Positions 62,513 to 64,000 of a stretch of 64,000 nucleotides of DNA are shown piece after piece. A program made the translations under genes and the position numbers. This stretch comes from Rallus limicola (taxonomy: Eukaryota; Chordata; Aves; Gruiformes; Rallidae). The number at the start of each line of letters is the position of its first letter. Position 1 is the first letter of the stretch. The notes below the pieces were generated by a model. The model made no database searches. It was not told the DNA's origin and saw nothing but the letters and a program-made list of their open reading frames with translations. Where the stretch lies: contig JAKCOZ010000059.1 in the NCBI GenBank assembly GCA_022605955.1, forward strand, positions 1,240,001-1,304,000, in the 5' to 3' direction.

Positions 62513-64000
62513 TTTACATTTCTCCAGTGAGTAATAGTTGTGTATTTCTGTTAATTTAAAGCTGTCTCTAGAAGGCTTCAGAAAAATAAAGAGAACACAT
62601 CACTGTGCAAACACCTGTTCTCTAGGAAGGTACTATAGCTCATGGCAACTTCCCATCCTTGTGGGCAGGTTCTGGTAGGCAGCATTTCACCTGTCATCTT
62701 TAATTAGCTGAGAGAATACCAGGTGATGCCCTGCACATCTCGCCCACCAGCTGCTGATCCAACCTGGAGCAAATCCCCGCACTAAAAGCACTTAGAAATG
62801 GAACAGAGTTGATGGAAACGTGGTTTGTTCACTGTGAATATCCAGCAGGGATAGTTGGAATAACTGCAAGGGAGGAATTGCCTTTGCAAATCATGTGCCT
62901 GATTTATTGGTGAAATAGTTTTTCAGTCCTCGCTATTCAGTCAACAGGGACATTACAATATCCAGAAATAAAAGTGAAATGATTGGTTCTCAGAACAAGT
63001 CTTAATAGTCACAAATCCAGTGTTTCAGAATTTTTGCTAAGCACTTACCAAATAGACTCAATCAGGCTTCATTTAAATAGATGAATTTTTATTGTACAAA
63101 GATACCTGATTTCATGCTTTCCTTCACTGATCACTAGATCTTTTCCAAATCACATAAAATCATGTTTACCTTAAAACTGATCTGTAGATATGCATGAAAC
63201 AGCACATAATGAGTCTGAGTGTTATCAATGCATAGGGCAAGTCTCGTGAAACCTTCTTTTCAGCAGGTAAAAGTCTTGAACTATTCACTGAAGTAAGAAA
63301 GACAACTATTTGATTTCAACAATATTGATTCTACTGTCAATAAAATCACTGATAAACACTTGAGTTGGATTTGGGGCTTCTGAATAATGTATATGTCTAC
63401 ATATGTAAAGCTACATACACAAACTTTTTTTAGAACACAGAAACAAATGCTCCAACTTTAGGTTTATTCATCTAAATAGCTGGGGAGAATATCCACTTAA
63501 ACCATATAGCCTAAACACATTGAAGAAGGGGCGGAAAAGGTGTTTATTTTCAACTGTGTTTATTTTTTACCAGTAAAACCAGAAATAAAAACAGAAGAAA
63601 AATCTTCATAGTGCCTATGACAAAGATTGTGTTTCAAGGAGTGTGCAATGTGTACCACGATTACTTTAACTGCAAATGGAAGCCACTTTTAGACTGAGTG
63701 TGATTGAAAGGAAATACCTTAGCAACACTGTCATGCAGCATCACAGGAAATGTTTTGGTTTGGTATGTTTGGCCTCCGTTTTGTGGAGCTGTACATTCCT
63801 GTCCATGGTTTTAAAGGATAAAAAAAGAAGTGATTTCAGAATCAATCTGTATTTTGACTCATTTTTATACTCCTGACACCCAGGTTGCTTCACCATATGT
63901 GTAAGGGAAGTTCAACAGTTTCATTTTTCTACTTAGTGTCAAAAATGAGTTTTATCGTGCTCTTGAACTCTGTCCTTTTCCCCTGCTGAAGTCGTGTGCT

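Larger units (their letters stand above)
54381..64000. other. Downstream intergenic region
   Basis: About 9.6 kb without a recognisable gene on either strand. It contains a (CA)n microsatellite, a G-rich hairpin-forming stretch at 59.4 kb, a CR1 tail at 60.0 kb and a solo LTR at 62.0-62.5 kb. The short open frames are no longer than expected by chance and match no family I know. In mammals NRG3 is also followed by a large gene-poor interval, which fits. Confidence 0.7.

Overview
The window is bird genomic DNA carrying the 3' half of the neuregulin-3 gene (NRG3) on the + strand, plus about 9.6 kb of downstream sequence. The bird assignment rests on CR1 retrotransposon tails with their typical octamer-like ends, on an avian type of endogenous-retrovirus LTR present twice, and on NRG3 exon translations that resemble the mammalian protein closely but not exactly. 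That LTR family is, as far as I recall, abundant in Neoaves, so a non-galliform bird is more likely than chicken; this is an inference.

Layout. Positions 1-22684 are the 3' part of a large NRG3 intron; the extracellular and EGF exons lie upstream of the window and I did not find them here. Five coding exons follow: the transmembrane exon (22685-22787), three cytoplasmic exons (27931-28057, 37230-37357, 46032-46202) and the terminal exon (52025-52532, ending in TGA). All have GT/AG borders, and their phases join into one open frame of 344 residues after the first split codon. The 3' UTR probably runs to about 54.38 kb, where an AATAAA lies at 54358-54363. The rest, 54.4-64 kb, looks like intergenic DNA without a recognisable gene.

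The exons together encode the membrane anchor and the whole intracellular tail of NRG3, a membrane-bound ligand precursor for the ERBB4 receptor that is active mainly in the nervous system.

Mobile DNA. There are three CR1 3'-end fragments (5.8, 11.7 and 60.0 kb), one longer dead CR1 (about 29.1-30.5 kb) whose reverse-transcriptase active site is mutated, a probable very old LINE remnant (about 40.6-42.0 kb), and two solo LTRs of one family in opposite orientation (5.9-6.4 kb and 62.0-62.5 kb). Simple repeats, one exact 45-bp tandem duplication and several perfect hairpins complete the picture.

The observation I would follow first is an open, ATG-less stretch at 15332-15540. It has candidate splice acceptors, a clear transmembrane segment, a basic tail, a stop codon and a downstream AATAAA plus GT-rich element. 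One acceptor has the same phase as the NRG3 transmembrane exon, so this could be an unannotated alternative last exon. A second candidate is the longest open frame in the window (32102-32647), also followed closely by AATAAA. Neither is proven, and most of the window is ordinary intron.
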